Shown: piece by piece, positions 1 through 7,508 of the stretch
Layout of the letters: each line of letters begins with the position of its first letter
Numbering within the stretch: the stretch's first letter is position 1
Source: Streptomyces sp. NBC_00539
GTDB taxonomy: Bacteria > Actinomycetota > Actinomycetes > Streptomycetales > Streptomycetaceae
DNA: 64,000 bases
NCBI RefSeq assembly: GCF_036346105.1
Contig: NZ_CP107811.1
Location: forward strand, 4,421,501 to 4,485,500
Direction: 5' to 3'
Position numbers and translations under genes: made by a program
The notes under the pieces: generated by a model
The model's database searches: none
Told to the model about the DNA's origin: nothing
The model's input: the letters and a program-made list of their open reading frames with translations, nothing else

Positions 1-1
1 C

Positions 2-235
2 ACCGTCCCGCCGGGCGTGGAGGTCGATGTACGGGGCATCGGCTTCATGGGGGCGTTCGACCACCGCGAGGGCCCCGGCGTGCCGGAGCCGGGCGCACCG
101 CGGGTGGTGGTGACCGGCCTCGCCCTGATGGGCGGGGTGGAGGTACGGGTGAAGGAGCCGAAGGGCGTCAAGGGGTCCAAGGGCGGCAAGAGGGACGGGT
201 CGGTGGACGGCCGGTCGCCTCGGAAGGAGCTGTAA
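2..235 (+). CDS. C-terminal part of a DUF1707/LiaF-type protein (5' truncated)
   Basis: The reading frame is open from the first bases of the window and stops with TAA at 233-235, so only about 77 C-terminal residues are visible. The pattern VPPGVEVDV, GIGFMGAFDH and PRVVVTGLALMGGVEVR is the short beta-solenoid-like repeat seen at the C-terminus of actinobacterial DUF1707 and cell-wall-active-antibiotic-response (LiaF-like) proteins. The last 25 residues are a Lys/Gly/Arg-rich tail. The N-terminal DUF1707 domain would lie before the window, so the family call rests on this half alone. Confidence 0.6.
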   Translation, partial: TVPPGVEVDVRGIGFMGAFDHREGPGVPEPGAPRVVVTGLALMGGVEVRVKEPKGVKGSKGGKRDGSVDGRSPRKEL

Positions 236-299
236 GGGGCTCTCGTGGCGGCGTGCTGGCGCGCCGGGAACTCCTGAGGCCGCCCGGGAGTCGGATGCT

Positions 300-1715
300 A
301 TGCGGACGAAACCGGCCATGGGGGGAAGGCAGGAGCACGTGGAAGACGTGGACCATCGCGACGTGGACCCGCGCACGGGAGCGCAGCCCGGGGCCCCGAC
401 CGGGACCCGGACTGAGGCTGGGACCGGGACCGGGGCTGCCGTCGGACGCGGAGCATTCGGGTTCAGCGCGGCGGACGAGGAGCGGCGGCGCGGTGTCCGC
501 CGGATGAAGACCACCGCGACGGGGCTGCTGGCCCTGGTGGCGCTGGTCTACGTACTGGCCAAGTGGGCGCAGCACACCGGCGCGGGCGACTGGGCCGGGT
601 ACGTCGCGGCCGCCGCCGAGGCGGGCATGGTCGGCGCGCTCGCGGACTGGTTCGCGGTGACGGCCCTGTTCCGGCGGCCCCTGGGGCTGCCGATCCCGCA
701 CACCGCGATCATCCCGACGAAGAAGGACCAGCTGGGTGTGTCGCTGGGCGAGTTCGTGGGCGAGAACTTCCTCTCCGCGGAGGTCGTCCGGGCCCGGCTG
801 CACGCCCTCGGCATCGGCGGCCGGCTCGGCTCGTGGCTGGCGGATCCCGCGCACGCCGAGCGGGTCACGGCGGAACTGGCGACGGCCCTGCGCGGCGCCC
901 TGGCCGTGCTGCGGGACTCCGACGTCCAGGCCGTGGTGGGCGAGGCGATCACCAGACGGGCCGAGGGCGCCGAGATCGCTCCGGGGCTCGGCAAGACCCT
1001 GGAGAAGGTCGTCGCCGACGGCGGTCACCGCCGCGCCGTCGACCTGGTCTGCGCCAAGGCCCACGACTGGCTCGTCACGCACGGGGACTCGGTCATGGAC
1101 GCGGTCCAGGGCGGGGCGCCCGGCTGGACCCCGCGCTTCGTGGACCGCAAGGTGGGCGAGCGGGTGTACAAGGAACTGCTGCGCTTCGTGACGGAGATGC
1201 GGGACATGCCGGAGCATCCGGCCCGGAGCGCGGTGGACCGCTTCCTGACGGACTTCGCCGGCGACCTCCAGTCCGACACCCGGACCCGGGAGCGGGTGGA
1301 GCGGCTCAAGTCGGAGATCCTCGCGCGGGGCGAGGTGCAGGACGTGATCGCCTCGGCGTGGGCCGCGATCCGGTCGATGATGATCGCGGCGGCCGAGGAC
1401 GAGCAGAGCGAACTGCGGCTGCGGGTGCGGTCGTCCCTGATGTCCCTGGGCGCCCGGCTCGCGACCGACGGGCGGCTCCAGGCCAAGGTGGAGGGCTGGA
1501 TCGAGGACGCGCTGGTGTACGTGGTCACCACCTACCGCACGGAGATCACCTCGCTGATCACCGACACGGTGGCGGCCTGGGACGCCGAGCACACCTCCCG
1601 CAAGATCGAGGCCCACATCGGCCGCGACCTCCAGTTCATCCGCATCAACGGCACGGTGGTGGGCGCCCTGGCGGGCCTCCTGATCTACACGGTGTCCCGA
1701 GCACTGGGGGCGTAG
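300..1715 (+). CDS. DUF445 family membrane protein
   Basis: A 471-residue protein with a disordered Gly/Thr/Pro-rich N-terminus (about residues 1-65), a membrane segment (about 75-95), a long soluble helical region, and a closing membrane helix (about 447-468, NGTVVGALAGLLIYTV). The segment AGMVGALADWFAVTALFRRPLGLPIPHTAIIP just after the first helix is the hallmark of DUF445, a family of membrane proteins of unknown function. ATG at 300 has GGGAG at 286-290 at good spacing. GTG at 339 (AGGAG at 331-335, close spacing) is an alternative that would drop 13 residues. It probably stands alone as a transcription unit. Confidence 0.85.
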   Translation: MRTKPAMGGRQEHVEDVDHRDVDPRTGAQPGAPTGTRTEAGTGTGAAVGRGAFGFSAADEERRRGVRRMKTTATGLLALVALVYVLAKWAQHTGAGDWAGYVAAAAEAGMVGALADWFAVTALFRRPLGLPIPHTAIIPTKKDQLGVSLGEFVGENFLSAEVVRARLHALGIGGRLGSWLADPAHAERVTAELATALRGALAVLRDSDVQAVVGEAITRRAEGAEIAPGLGKTLEKVVADGGHRRAVDLVCAKAHDWLVTHGDSVMDAVQGGAPGWTPRFVDRKVGERVYKELLRFVTEMRDMPEHPARSAVDRFLTDFAGDLQSDTRTRERVERLKSEILARGEVQDVIASAWAAIRSMMIAAAEDEQSELRLRVRSSLMSLGARLATDGRLQAKVEGWIEDALVYVVTTYRTEITSLITDTVAAWDAEHTSRKIEAHIGRDLQFIRINGTVVGALAGLLIYTVSRALGA

Positions 1716-1733
1716 GGCCGGTGCGCGCCAAGG

Positions 1734-1820
1734 GCCGCACCTCCAGCCCGGCCGGCGTCTGGGCCGCACCTCCAGCCCCGCCGGCGTCCGGGCCGCACAT
1801 CCAGCCTCGCCGGCGTTTGA
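1734..1820. repeat. Three tandem 29-bp intergenic repeat units
   Basis: Units at 1734-1762, 1763-1791 and 1792-1820 each read gccgcac(c/a)tccagcc followed by a c(c)gccggcgt core. They differ at a few positions and run into gaggcgcggggtctggggcgg after 1820. The same family occurs inverted at 19064-19375. Each unit contains GCCGGC. This resembles the dispersed GC-rich intergenic elements common in Streptomyces genomes. I see no coding potential in 1716-1932. Confidence 0.75.
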
Positions 1821-1932
1821 GGCGCGGGGTCTGGGGCGGAGCCCCGGAAAGCCCGGCGCAGCCGGGGCCGCTCCGCGCAACGGCGCCGCAGCCCGCCCCG
1901 CACCCAACCCCCCGCACCCAACCCCCGGCCCC

Positions 1933-2235
1933 CTACCCCCGCCGGTCGGCCACGACCCACGCGGCCCCCGCCACAACCCCCGCCGCCCCGAAGACGGCCG
2001 GCCACGCCCCCACCTTCCGCGCCAGCGGATGCGCCCCCGCGAACCCGGCCAGGTACAGCGCTCCGAGCCCGGCAGCCGCCGGCACGCCACCGCGCCGGTG
2101 CCACTCCCGCCCCGCCGCGATCCCGGCGGCCCCCAGCACCACACCGCCCAGCGGCCGCTTCTTGGTCCAGCGGGCCACCGCGTACCCGCCCACCAGTCCG
2201 GCCGCCGCCACCATCGAGGTCGGTACCCGCTCCAT
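1933..2235 (-). CDS. Small hydrophobic membrane protein, function unknown
   Basis: About 100 residues. Hydrophobic stretches near residues 5-23, 28-45, 50-68 and 78-96 suggest three or four membrane passes, with a basic cluster RWTKKRP between the first two. The start is placed at ATG 2235 because GGGAG lies 5 bases upstream of it. A GTG at 2241 is in frame but overlaps that ribosome binding site. I do not recognise a named family, although small proteins like this are common in Streptomyces. Confidence 0.6.
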   Translation of the reverse strand: MERVPTSMVAAAGLVGGYAVARWTKKRPLGGVVLGAAGIAAGREWHRRGGVPAAAGLGALYLAGFAGAHPLARKVGAWPAVFGAAGVVAGAAWVVADRRG

Positions 2236-2366
2236 GTCCACTCCCTACGCGTCCTGGCCGTACGTACGGGCCGCACCCGCACGAACCGTCGCCGCACGAA
2301 CCGTCGCCACACGAACCGTCTCCGTACGGCCGTCCCCGTACGGGCCGTCTCCGTACGCCCACGAGG

Positions 2367-2543
2367 CTAACGGCCCCGCCTGACGGCCCGCCGCGCCCCC
2401 ACCCCGCCCAGCACCAGTACCGCCCCGCCGAACACCCCCTCCGGCACCGCCTCCCGTACGGCGGCCGGCAGCAGCGCCACCACCCCGAGTACGAGCAGGA
2501 AGGCGAGGGCGGCCCGCCCAACGGCCCGGAGCACTCTGTCCAC
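2367..2543 (-). CDS. Possible 58-residue membrane protein
   Basis: A short frame from GTG 2543 to TAG at 2367-2369 reads MDRVLRAVGRAALAFLLVLG and continues through VVALLPAAVREAVPEG and VFGGAVLVLGGVGARR, giving two hydrophobic helices with basic ends. GAGGGG lies just upstream of the GTG, at tight spacing. It is divided from the next membrane gene by a run of short direct repeats (gcacgaaccgtcgcc, about 2279-2325). It is plausible as a gene but too short for certainty. Confidence 0.4.
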   Translation of the reverse strand: MDRVLRAVGRAALAFLLVLGVVALLPAAVREAVPEGVFGGAVLVLGGVGARRAVRRGR

Positions 2544-2718
2544 GACCCCTCAACGCGCCTGCCGCCCCCACGACACGCCCCACCCCGCCGGGGTCGGATT
2601 TGTCGCACACTCGCCGCATCCGCCTGATACGCCGCCCATGGAACCCGGACCGCATAAATTCACTCTCCAAAGACAAACGGGAAAATCCCCGTCAACGCGC
2701 CCCAGGAGCCCGGACATC

Positions 2719-3255
2719 GTGATCTGCTACGGACAGGCCGTCCTCGACCTCGTGGACGAACTGGTCGACGCCTACGCCGACGTCTTCTCCGCCCCGCCGT
2801 GGAACGAAGACGAAGAAACCATTCGCCAGTTCGCGGACCGCCTCCCCGCCGACGCCCGGCGCCGTGGTTTCCGTACCGCCCTCGCCCAGTCCCCGGCCGG
2901 CATCGACGGGTTCGCCACCGCGTGGCTCACCCCGGCCGCCTTCCCCAAGAACCGCGCCTACGGCCAGGTCGCGGCGCAGCTCGGACCCGGCCGGGTCAAG
3001 GAACTGCTCGTCGGCGCGCTGGAGATAGACGAACTCGCCGTACGCCCCTACGCGCGCGGCCGCGGCACCGGACGCGCCCTCCTCACCGAGATCACCGCCG
3101 ACGCCCCCGACCGCCGCGCCTGGCTGCTGACCTCCCGACTGGCCCGGGACACGGTGGCGACGTACCGCCGCCTGGGCTGGCACGAGGTCGCCGCCCTCCC
3201 CGGCACCGAGACCGGCGTGATCGTCTTCCTGGCCCCGGACCACCCGAGCCGCTGA
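2719..3255 (+). CDS. GNAT-family N-acetyltransferase
   Basis: About 178 residues. The acetyl-CoA binding motif A is clear: LEIDELAVRPYARGRGTGRALL, with the R-G-x-G-T/A pyrophosphate loop, followed by the conserved tail TYRRLGW. The substrate is not predictable. GTG 2719 has AGGAG at 2704-2708 (long spacing) and fits where the conserved region begins. An ATG at 2638 is in frame, but the intervening 27 residues come from relatively AT-rich, promoter-like DNA and look non-coding. Confidence 0.8.
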   Translation: MICYGQAVLDLVDELVDAYADVFSAPPWNEDEETIRQFADRLPADARRRGFRTALAQSPAGIDGFATAWLTPAAFPKNRAYGQVAAQLGPGRVKELLVGALEIDELAVRPYARGRGTGRALLTEITADAPDRRAWLLTSRLARDTVATYRRLGWHEVAALPGTETGVIVFLAPDHPSR

Positions 3256-3311
3256 CCGGGGGTATCCGCTGACCGGGGGTATCCCGTTCCGGGGGCGGGC
3301 ATACCCGCGCC

Positions 3312-4310
3312 ATGATCACCACTACGCCCCAGCGGCTGGCCCGGCGCCAGCTCAACCTGGCCACCCGGCACCAACTCACCACCACGGCCGGAGTACCCGA
3401 CGGCACGATCACCTCCCGCACCCGCCCGGGCGGGCCCTGGCAGCGCTTACTGCCCCGGGTCTACCTCCTCCAGACCGGTCCCCCCGACCACCGTCAACGC
3501 GCCCTCGCCGCCGTCCTGTACGCCGCCGAGCCCGCCTCCGACCCCCTGTCGGGCGACACGGCCGCCCTCACCGGCGGCGCCGCGCTCGCCCTGCTCGGCA
3601 TCCGCGAGGCGCCGTACACCCCGGCCGACGTCCTGATCCGCGCCCCGCGCCGGCTCACCGCCACCCCCGAGGTCCGGCCGCTGACCACCTCCCGCTGGCC
3701 GCGCACCATCACCGTGAGCGGCGTCCCGAGCACCCGGCCGGTCCGCGCGGCCGCCGACTTCGCCGCCCGCGCCGACGACCCCGAGCGCATCCGCTCGACC
3801 CTGGCCCACGTCGTCCAGGCCGGCTGGTGCCACCCGCACGACCTGCACGCCGAACTGCGCTCCTCCCGCCTCCTGGGCCGCCCCGCGATCCGCTCGGCGG
3901 CGTCGGAACTCCTGGCCGGCGTCCGCTCGGTCGCCGAAGCCCGGGCCCGCGACACCCTCACCGCGACCGACCTCCCGACCCCGCTGTGGAACGCCCGCCT
4001 CCACACCCCGGACGGCACCTTCCTGGCCAGCCCGGACGCCTACTGGCCCGACGAGGGCGTCGCTCTGGAGATCGACTCCGCCGAGTACCACTACACCCGC
4101 GACGCCTGGCACGCCACCCTCCGCCGCCGCCTGCGCCTGGAGTCCCACGGCGTCCTGGTGGTCAGCGCGACCCCCTCCATGATCCGCGACACCCCCACCG
4201 AAGTCATCGCCGCCCTCCGCACCCTCCTCACCCTCACCACCCCCCGCCCCCACCCCCCAACCGCTACCGCCCGCGGCCACCAGCAGCTCTTCCTCCCCCT
4301 TCAGTCCTGA
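3312..4310 (+). CDS. AbiEi-like/DUF559-type protein
   Basis: A 332-residue protein. The N-terminal 60 residues (QLTTTAGVPDGTITSRTRPGGPWQRLLPRVYLL) resemble the winged-helix AbiEi_4 antitoxin-type domain. The C-terminal part (YWPDEGVALEIDSAEYHYTRDAW, then RLRLESHGVLVVSATP) has the layout of DUF559/Vsr-like PD-(D/E)xK folds, with an E-x-D pair after a hydrophobic strand. Such fusions are common single genes in Actinobacteria, usually with no AbiEii toxin beside them, and none is visible here. It converges with the next gene, overlapping it by 10 bases. Confidence 0.6.
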   Translation: MITTTPQRLARRQLNLATRHQLTTTAGVPDGTITSRTRPGGPWQRLLPRVYLLQTGPPDHRQRALAAVLYAAEPASDPLSGDTAALTGGAALALLGIREAPYTPADVLIRAPRRLTATPEVRPLTTSRWPRTITVSGVPSTRPVRAAADFAARADDPERIRSTLAHVVQAGWCHPHDLHAELRSSRLLGRPAIRSAASELLAGVRSVAEARARDTLTATDLPTPLWNARLHTPDGTFLASPDAYWPDEGVALEIDSAEYHYTRDAWHATLRRRLRLESHGVLVVSATPSMIRDTPTEVIAALRTLLTLTTPRPHPPTATARGHQQLFLPLQS

Positions 4311-5098
4311 GCGGCTGCCGACAGCAGATAAGCGACATCCATGTGCTGCCCGGCTTTGTGCAGTGCGGCGGTGATGTTCAGAACCGCCTGCCTGTCTGCC
4401 CGCTCGCTCGCGCTGGAAAGTACTGTTTCCGCCGCTGCGTCCTTGCCCGCCGTACGGCAGGATGCGACGGCTTCCACGACCTCACTCGGGGAAGCCGTGC
4501 TTCCCACCCGCCACAGCATCACGCCGGCGTCGCGAGTCCGGCCGGTGGCGAAATAGCGGAGAACGGTCTCAAGCTCGGTCCAGGCTGGGCCAGCTTGTTC
4601 CGTGCTCTGCCGGTCCCCCTCCGGCAGGGGGACCGGCAGAGCAGCAGGTACCACTGCCGACGCGTCAGGCCGTACATGTACTCGTGCTCGGGGCCGCACG
4701 ATCCGCCGCGGCCGGACGGTCGGCGAAGCCGGCGCGACGGTGACGCTGCTGGCGGGCCTGCTCCTTGCGGTCGGCGAAGCGGCGACGGTGTGGCGGCAGC
4801 AGGGGCAGTGCCGTGCCGCAGCGTGCTCGCGAAGAGTGCGCAGTTCTTCGTAGGTGCACGGCAGCGTATGCCCAGCGGCCAGGGCCTCTGGTTCGATCAC
4901 CTCGAAAAGGCTCTTGAGCAGCGACTCTTCCGGGACGCGGCCGCCGTTCAGGTGATTGGACAAGGTGGTCGGCGCGATGTTCGCATCCGAGGCGATGGCT
5001 GCCTGGGTCCGCTCACTGCACTCGCGTAGCAGGCGTAACTTCGCGACCAGTACGCGGTGCGGAACGGAGAGTCCCGGCGGCAAGCTCTTCCACTTCAT
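4301..5098 (-). CDS. XRE-type helix-turn-helix regulator
   Basis: About 265 residues. The N-terminus MKWKSLPPGLSVPHRVLVAK followed by the ERTQAAIASDANIAPTTLSNHLNG helix-turn-helix matches a Streptomyces regulator family that starts with M-x-W-x-x-LP. The middle is an Arg/Pro-rich linker holding CPCCRH, a possible metal or redox cluster. The C-terminus (AVASCRTAGKDAAAETVLSSA, then HMDVAYLLSAA) is a helical sensor-like domain found in such proteins. ATG 5125 is also in frame, but the family start is better matched by ATG 5098. It lies divergent to the HNH-like gene and is a candidate controller of the island. Confidence 0.65.
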   Translation of the reverse strand: MKWKSLPPGLSVPHRVLVAKLRLLRECSERTQAAIASDANIAPTTLSNHLNGGRVPEESLLKSLFEVIEPEALAAGHTLPCTYEELRTLREHAAARHCPCCRHTVAASPTARSRPASSVTVAPASPTVRPRRIVRPRARVHVRPDASAVVPAALPVPLPEGDRQSTEQAGPAWTELETVLRYFATGRTRDAGVMLWRVGSTASPSEVVEAVASCRTAGKDAAAETVLSSASERADRQAVLNITAALHKAGQHMDVAYLLSAAAQD

Positions 5099-5334
5099 CG
5101 GTCTAGGTGACAACGCGACCCCCATCGTGCATCAGCAACTGGCTTTCTGAGCATGCCTGTTCACAGGGGCAGCGCGAAGGCGTCTGGAGCTTTCACCTGC
5201 CCTCGAAATGCTCAAGAGGGGTAGACGGTGACTAGCCGTCAGGCAAAGCTTGGTGCTGTCCGCAAGCGCTGTCCGGTGAGTAATCCCGCCCAGCCGGATT
5301 CAGGACGACCTCTGCCGGAAGAAGGAGTTATTCA

Positions 5335-6009
5335 ATGGCGCTGCCGTCATGGACGGATACGAAGCTGGGGACCATGAAGCGTGCCGCGTTGTGGCTCGTC
5401 TCCGTCGTCGGGGAAGGGAACACCTTCACCAAGGAAAACGTCAAGGAGGCGTTTCCGGGTGTGAGCCAGGCTGATCGCCGGGTTCGTGACTTGCGCAAGC
5501 ACGGATGGCGCATCGACACGAACCGGGAGGATTCCAGCCTGGGGCAGCATGAGCAGCGGTTCGTCGCGCAGGGCGAGCCGGTCTGGCAGCCGGGCAAGGG
5601 GAGTGTGCCGGCTCAGTCCCTCACGGATACGCAGCGACGCGAAGTCCTGGCGCGGGACGGCCACTTCTGCCGTTCGTGCGGCATCGCGCCCGGCGAAGAA
5701 TATCCCGGCACTTACCAGTCGGCGCAGCTGGACATTGCCCGTCGGCCCGTGAAGCAGAGTGACGGGACGGTCCAGGTGGAGAACGTGGCTGAGTGCAACC
5801 GCTGCCGAGTGGGTGGGCGGGGCAAAGAGGCTGACGTGCAGGCACTGATCGTGGGAGTCAGCAGGCTGGCCCCCATGGAACGGGCGATGCTCAGCGACTG
5901 GATCGACGCGGACCAGAGGGAGTTCGGCACGGTCGAACGGTACTGGGCCGACTACCGGACCCTGCCGGCCGAGTCGAGGGAGAAAGTCCGTAAGGCGCTC
6001 AGTGACTGA
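5335..6009 (+). CDS. Degenerate HNH-fold protein with N-terminal winged helix
   Basis: 224 residues. Residues 1-65 look like a winged helix (RRVRDLRKHGWRIDT). Residues 97-165 form a treble-clef HNH-like module: RDGHFCRSCG with C112 and C115, VENVAECNRC with N150, C154 and C157. The usual first histidine (D-H in a strand before P) is absent; the aligned segment reads LDIARRP. The zinc scaffold and the N are therefore kept but the metal-activating His is not. It may bind DNA without cutting, or use other residues. A GAAGGAG box precedes the ATG, and the gene leads the ParB-SNF2 set by 80 bases. Confidence 0.6.
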   Translation: MALPSWTDTKLGTMKRAALWLVSVVGEGNTFTKENVKEAFPGVSQADRRVRDLRKHGWRIDTNREDSSLGQHEQRFVAQGEPVWQPGKGSVPAQSLTDTQRREVLARDGHFCRSCGIAPGEEYPGTYQSAQLDIARRPVKQSDGTVQVENVAECNRCRVGGRGKEADVQALIVGVSRLAPMERAMLSDWIDADQREFGTVERYWADYRTLPAESREKVRKALSD

Positions 6010-6092
6010 ATCTAGCCGTTGAGGCCGGCCGGGGCGGCAAGCGCGTCCCCGGCCGTGTCTGCCCGTGTTTCGATATGGAGGGATTACATACT

Positions 6093-7508
6093 GTGAGTAC
6101 GGATTTCGGGCGGCCGCCGCGCGCTCCGCAGAATCGCGCGCTCGTGAACGAGAGGCTCAGGGAAGCCGAAGCCGGCACAGGCCTGCAGGAGACGCTGACC
6201 ATCGAGTGGCGCACCAAGCCGCATGTCGTTCAGGTCATCGACATGCCGGTGGACGGAGTGTTCTACAACCCTGCGACCCACAGGATCCGTGCCCAGCGCA
6301 GTTTCGATCCTGACCGGGACCGGCAGCTCGTGGCTGATCCGTGGAGTCCAGAGAGCCAGGATTATCTGCATGACCTTCTTCAGGCGTCTCCCTCGAACCC
6401 GGCCAAGCGGGACACGGAGTTCGAGGACCTCAAGAGCAGCCTCAAGGAGTACCGGCAGAACGAGCCGGGGCTCATCACCCGCGACGGAGTGCTCGTCAAC
6501 GGGAACACCCGTGTGGCCGCTCTGCGCGAACTCGGGGTCAGCAGCGTCCGTGTGGGCGTTCTGCCGGAGTCCTGCACCTGGGACGACATCAACGCGGTTG
6601 AGCTGTCACTCCAGCTGAGGCACGACACGCGGCGCCCGTACTCCTACATCAACCGGCTCCTCACCATCGAGGAGCAGGTGGCTCACCGGCCGCTCGCCGA
6701 CATTGCAAGAGACTTCCGCATCAGGGTTTCGACGGCCGAGCAGGATCTGTGGGTCCTCGCATGCCTCCGGGACCTGGCGGAGCGGTCCCGTGCCGGCAGC
6801 AAGGCGCAGCTCCGCTTGATGGACTTCGAGGATGCCCAGGAGAAGCTCCGCGAGCTGCACCGCGCCTACAGCAAGGAATCGAAGCAGAACCCGGATCGGG
6901 CAGAACTGGTCAAGGAGAACAAGCTCGCCCTGATCGTCCTCGAATTCTCGAAGACCGACGTACGTCTCGCGGAGGCGGACTTCCGGACCCGCTACCTCGA
7001 GAACCGGCTGCCGGGCGAACTCAATGCCGCCCTCGTTGCCGCGCCGGCGCGGACGATTCCGGGCATCAACCGCGGGGTCCGGGGGGACTCGGCTCAAGTG
7101 GCTGCGGCGAAGGCGTTCACCGACGTGCTTCTGCGGGCCAAGGCGGTTCAGCGGTCCGTCGATGTGGTGAGCGTCCCGGAAGCCCAGGAGGCGGCTGCCA
7201 CGTGGCAGAAAGCCAGAGAAGCTGTGAACGAGGCTCTTGTGCCGGCCGGCAAAGATGCGCGCGTGCAGAAGCGGAAGCAGGCTGCGCCCGACCGCCTCAA
7301 CGATGCCTGTGAGGACATCAATCAGTGCGTGACGGACATGGCGTTGGCCCGTGCGTCGCGGAGCCTGGATGACGACGCGCTGGAAGAGGCGGTGGTCGCG
7401 CTCAAGGGAAGCCTGACCAAGCTGGCGCGGGAGGCCGCACGCAGCATCACTGTCCCGGGTGACGGCATCGCTTGGCTTCTTGAAGCGGTAAAGCTGGAGG
7501 GAGTGTGA
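6093..7508 (+). CDS. ParB/sulfiredoxin-fold nuclease-like protein
   Basis: About 471 residues from GTG 6093. That start is chosen because GGAGGG at 6077-6082 sits 10 bases upstream, while the in-frame ATG 6075 overlaps the box itself. The fold is marked by GLITRDGVLVNGNTRVAALRELG (around residues 127-148), the ParB-type G-N-x-R nucleotide-binding/nuclease motif. The following helical region includes RRPYSYINRLLTIEEQVAHRPLADIARDF, resembling the ParB helix-turn-helix portion. The C-terminal 150 residues are helical and unfamiliar. It overlaps the SNF2 gene by 4 bases (GTGA), so the two products are probably made together. Confidence 0.7.
   Translation: MSTDFGRPPRAPQNRALVNERLREAEAGTGLQETLTIEWRTKPHVVQVIDMPVDGVFYNPATHRIRAQRSFDPDRDRQLVADPWSPESQDYLHDLLQASPSNPAKRDTEFEDLKSSLKEYRQNEPGLITRDGVLVNGNTRVAALRELGVSSVRVGVLPESCTWDDINAVELSLQLRHDTRRPYSYINRLLTIEEQVAHRPLADIARDFRIRVSTAEQDLWVLACLRDLAERSRAGSKAQLRLMDFEDAQEKLRELHRAYSKESKQNPDRAELVKENKLALIVLEFSKTDVRLAEADFRTRYLENRLPGELNAALVAAPARTIPGINRGVRGDSAQVAAAKAFTDVLLRAKAVQRSVDVVSVPEAQEAAATWQKAREAVNEALVPAGKDARVQKRKQAAPDRLNDACEDINQCVTDMALARASRSLDDDALEEAVVALKGSLTKLAREAARSITVPGDGIAWLLEAVKLEGV

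Noticed and set aside
168-2312. 714-codon minus-strand frame opposite the DUF445 gene
   Set aside because: It is an antisense shadow caused by high GC: Arg/Pro/Gly-rich, with no recognisable domain, and the opposite strand carries a clear DUF445 protein.
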